A stretch of DNA of 33,641 nucleotides from Verrucomicrobia bacterium UBA1412 (GTDB lineage: Bacteria; Verrucomicrobiota; Verrucomicrobiia; Limisphaerales; UBA1412). Both the position numbers and the translations under genes were made by a program. The stretch's first letter is position 1. Each line of letters opens with the position of its first letter. Positions 33,482 to 33,641 of the stretch are shown here, in pieces. The stretch lies in contig DBPU01000020.1 in the NCBI GenBank assembly GCA_002305615.1, forward strand, positions 1 through 33,641. The letters are read 5' to 3'. The notes under the pieces are model-generated. The model did no database searches and was not told the DNA's origin. It saw only the letters and a list, made by a program, of their open reading frames with translations.

Positions 33482-33511
33482 AAAAAAACCCGGATGAAGT
33501 AACCACCCGGG
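33482..33511 (-). terminator. Rho-independent terminator of rplI (minus strand)
   Basis: CCCGG (33489-33493) pairs with CCGGG (33507-33511), and on the minus strand a seven-T run follows (complement of 33482-33488). It lies 28 bases past the stop of the L9 gene. Confidence 0.7.
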
Positions 33512-33539
33512 CTTCTTGAGAAAAATCTTGGTGAGCTGT

Positions 33540-33641
33540 TTAGTTTGCTGCGCCTGCAACAACCGGATTCGAGCTCTTGACGTTGACCTTCAGCGTCACA
33601 ACCACTTTGGCGTGGAGCTTCACGGTCACTTCATGGGCACC
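33540..33641 (-). CDS. rplI: Ribosomal protein bL9, C-terminal fragment (partial)
   Basis: The window ends inside a minus-strand gene, whose last 33 residues are GAHEVTVKLHAKVVV, then TLKVNV and a short Ser/Asn/Ala tail to TAA. This pattern (G-x-HEV-x-V-x-LH-x-V-x-V) is the C-terminal beta strand of bL9, where E. coli has GEHEVSFQVHSEV. The tail after the last strand (KSSNPVVAGAAN) is about 12 residues longer than usual. Only the end of the gene is present, so the assignment rests on this segment. Confidence 0.75.
   Translation of the reverse strand, partial: GAHEVTVKLHAKVVVTLKVNVKSSNPVVAGAAN

Noticed and set aside
1..33641. CRISPR arrays, insertion sequences, prophage or toxin-antitoxin modules
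   Set aside because: No regularly spaced repeats, transposase or integrase frames, terminal inverted repeats or small paired toxin-like genes were found on either strand.

Overview
The window looks like chromosomal sequence from a PVC-superphylum bacterium, most likely a verrucomicrobial lineage. This is an inference. It rests on a secreted lamin-tail-domain protein ending in a calcium-loop and 'DDWE' type C-terminus, a MurNAc-kinase/MurQ fusion, a multi-SPFH membrane cluster, and very few Shine-Dalgarno (SD) sites upstream of otherwise clear genes. No 16S gene is present to settle it. I see no phage, insertion sequence, integrase or CRISPR array.

Layout. 1-2690 (+): the tail of an unidentified gene, an O-antigen ligase/polymerase-like membrane protein and a family 2 glycosyltransferase. 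2709-3518 (-): a TauE/SafE-type permease. 3692-4922 (+): a two-gene small heat-shock (Hsp20) operon with promoter, structured leader and strong terminator. 4961-8349 (-): a run encoding a GYF_2/cyclic-nucleotide-binding protein, two thymidylate-kinase-like proteins and a ROK sugar kinase. 8456-10324 (+): a MurNAc/GlcNAc kinase fused to MurNAc-6-P etherase. 10398-17843 (+): a promoter-to-terminator membrane operon of an ABC-2 permease, three different SPFH/band-7 (HflK/HflC-like) proteins and a P1B metal ATPase. 17842-20220 (-): a glycyl radical enzyme whose active-site residues fit trans-4-hydroxyproline dehydratase. 20491-24216 (+): sigma-70 factor, apt and a PAP2-phosphatase/glycosyltransferase fusion, all overlapping or nearly touching. 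24270-26405 (+): tRNA-Ser(CGA), htpG and a terminator. 26433-30815 (-): acyl-CoA synthetase, frr, a PanE-like reductase and gmd. 31071-33460 (+): secreted lamin-tail protein. 33540-33641 (-): C-terminus of ribosomal protein L9.

How the genes fit together. Envelope and glycan functions recur: O-antigen ligase, GT2, Gmd, the PAP2-GT fusion, cell-wall sugar recycling by MurK-MurQ, and the SPFH/P-type ATPase operon. Protein quality control is represented by Hsp20 x2, HtpG and the HflK/C-like proteins, although no FtsH protease is encoded here. The best candidates for undescribed biology are the five-gene SPFH-metal ATPase operon with its structured leader, and the cNMP-sensor/twin-kinase cluster, in which one kinase has lost the Walker A lysine (K to R).
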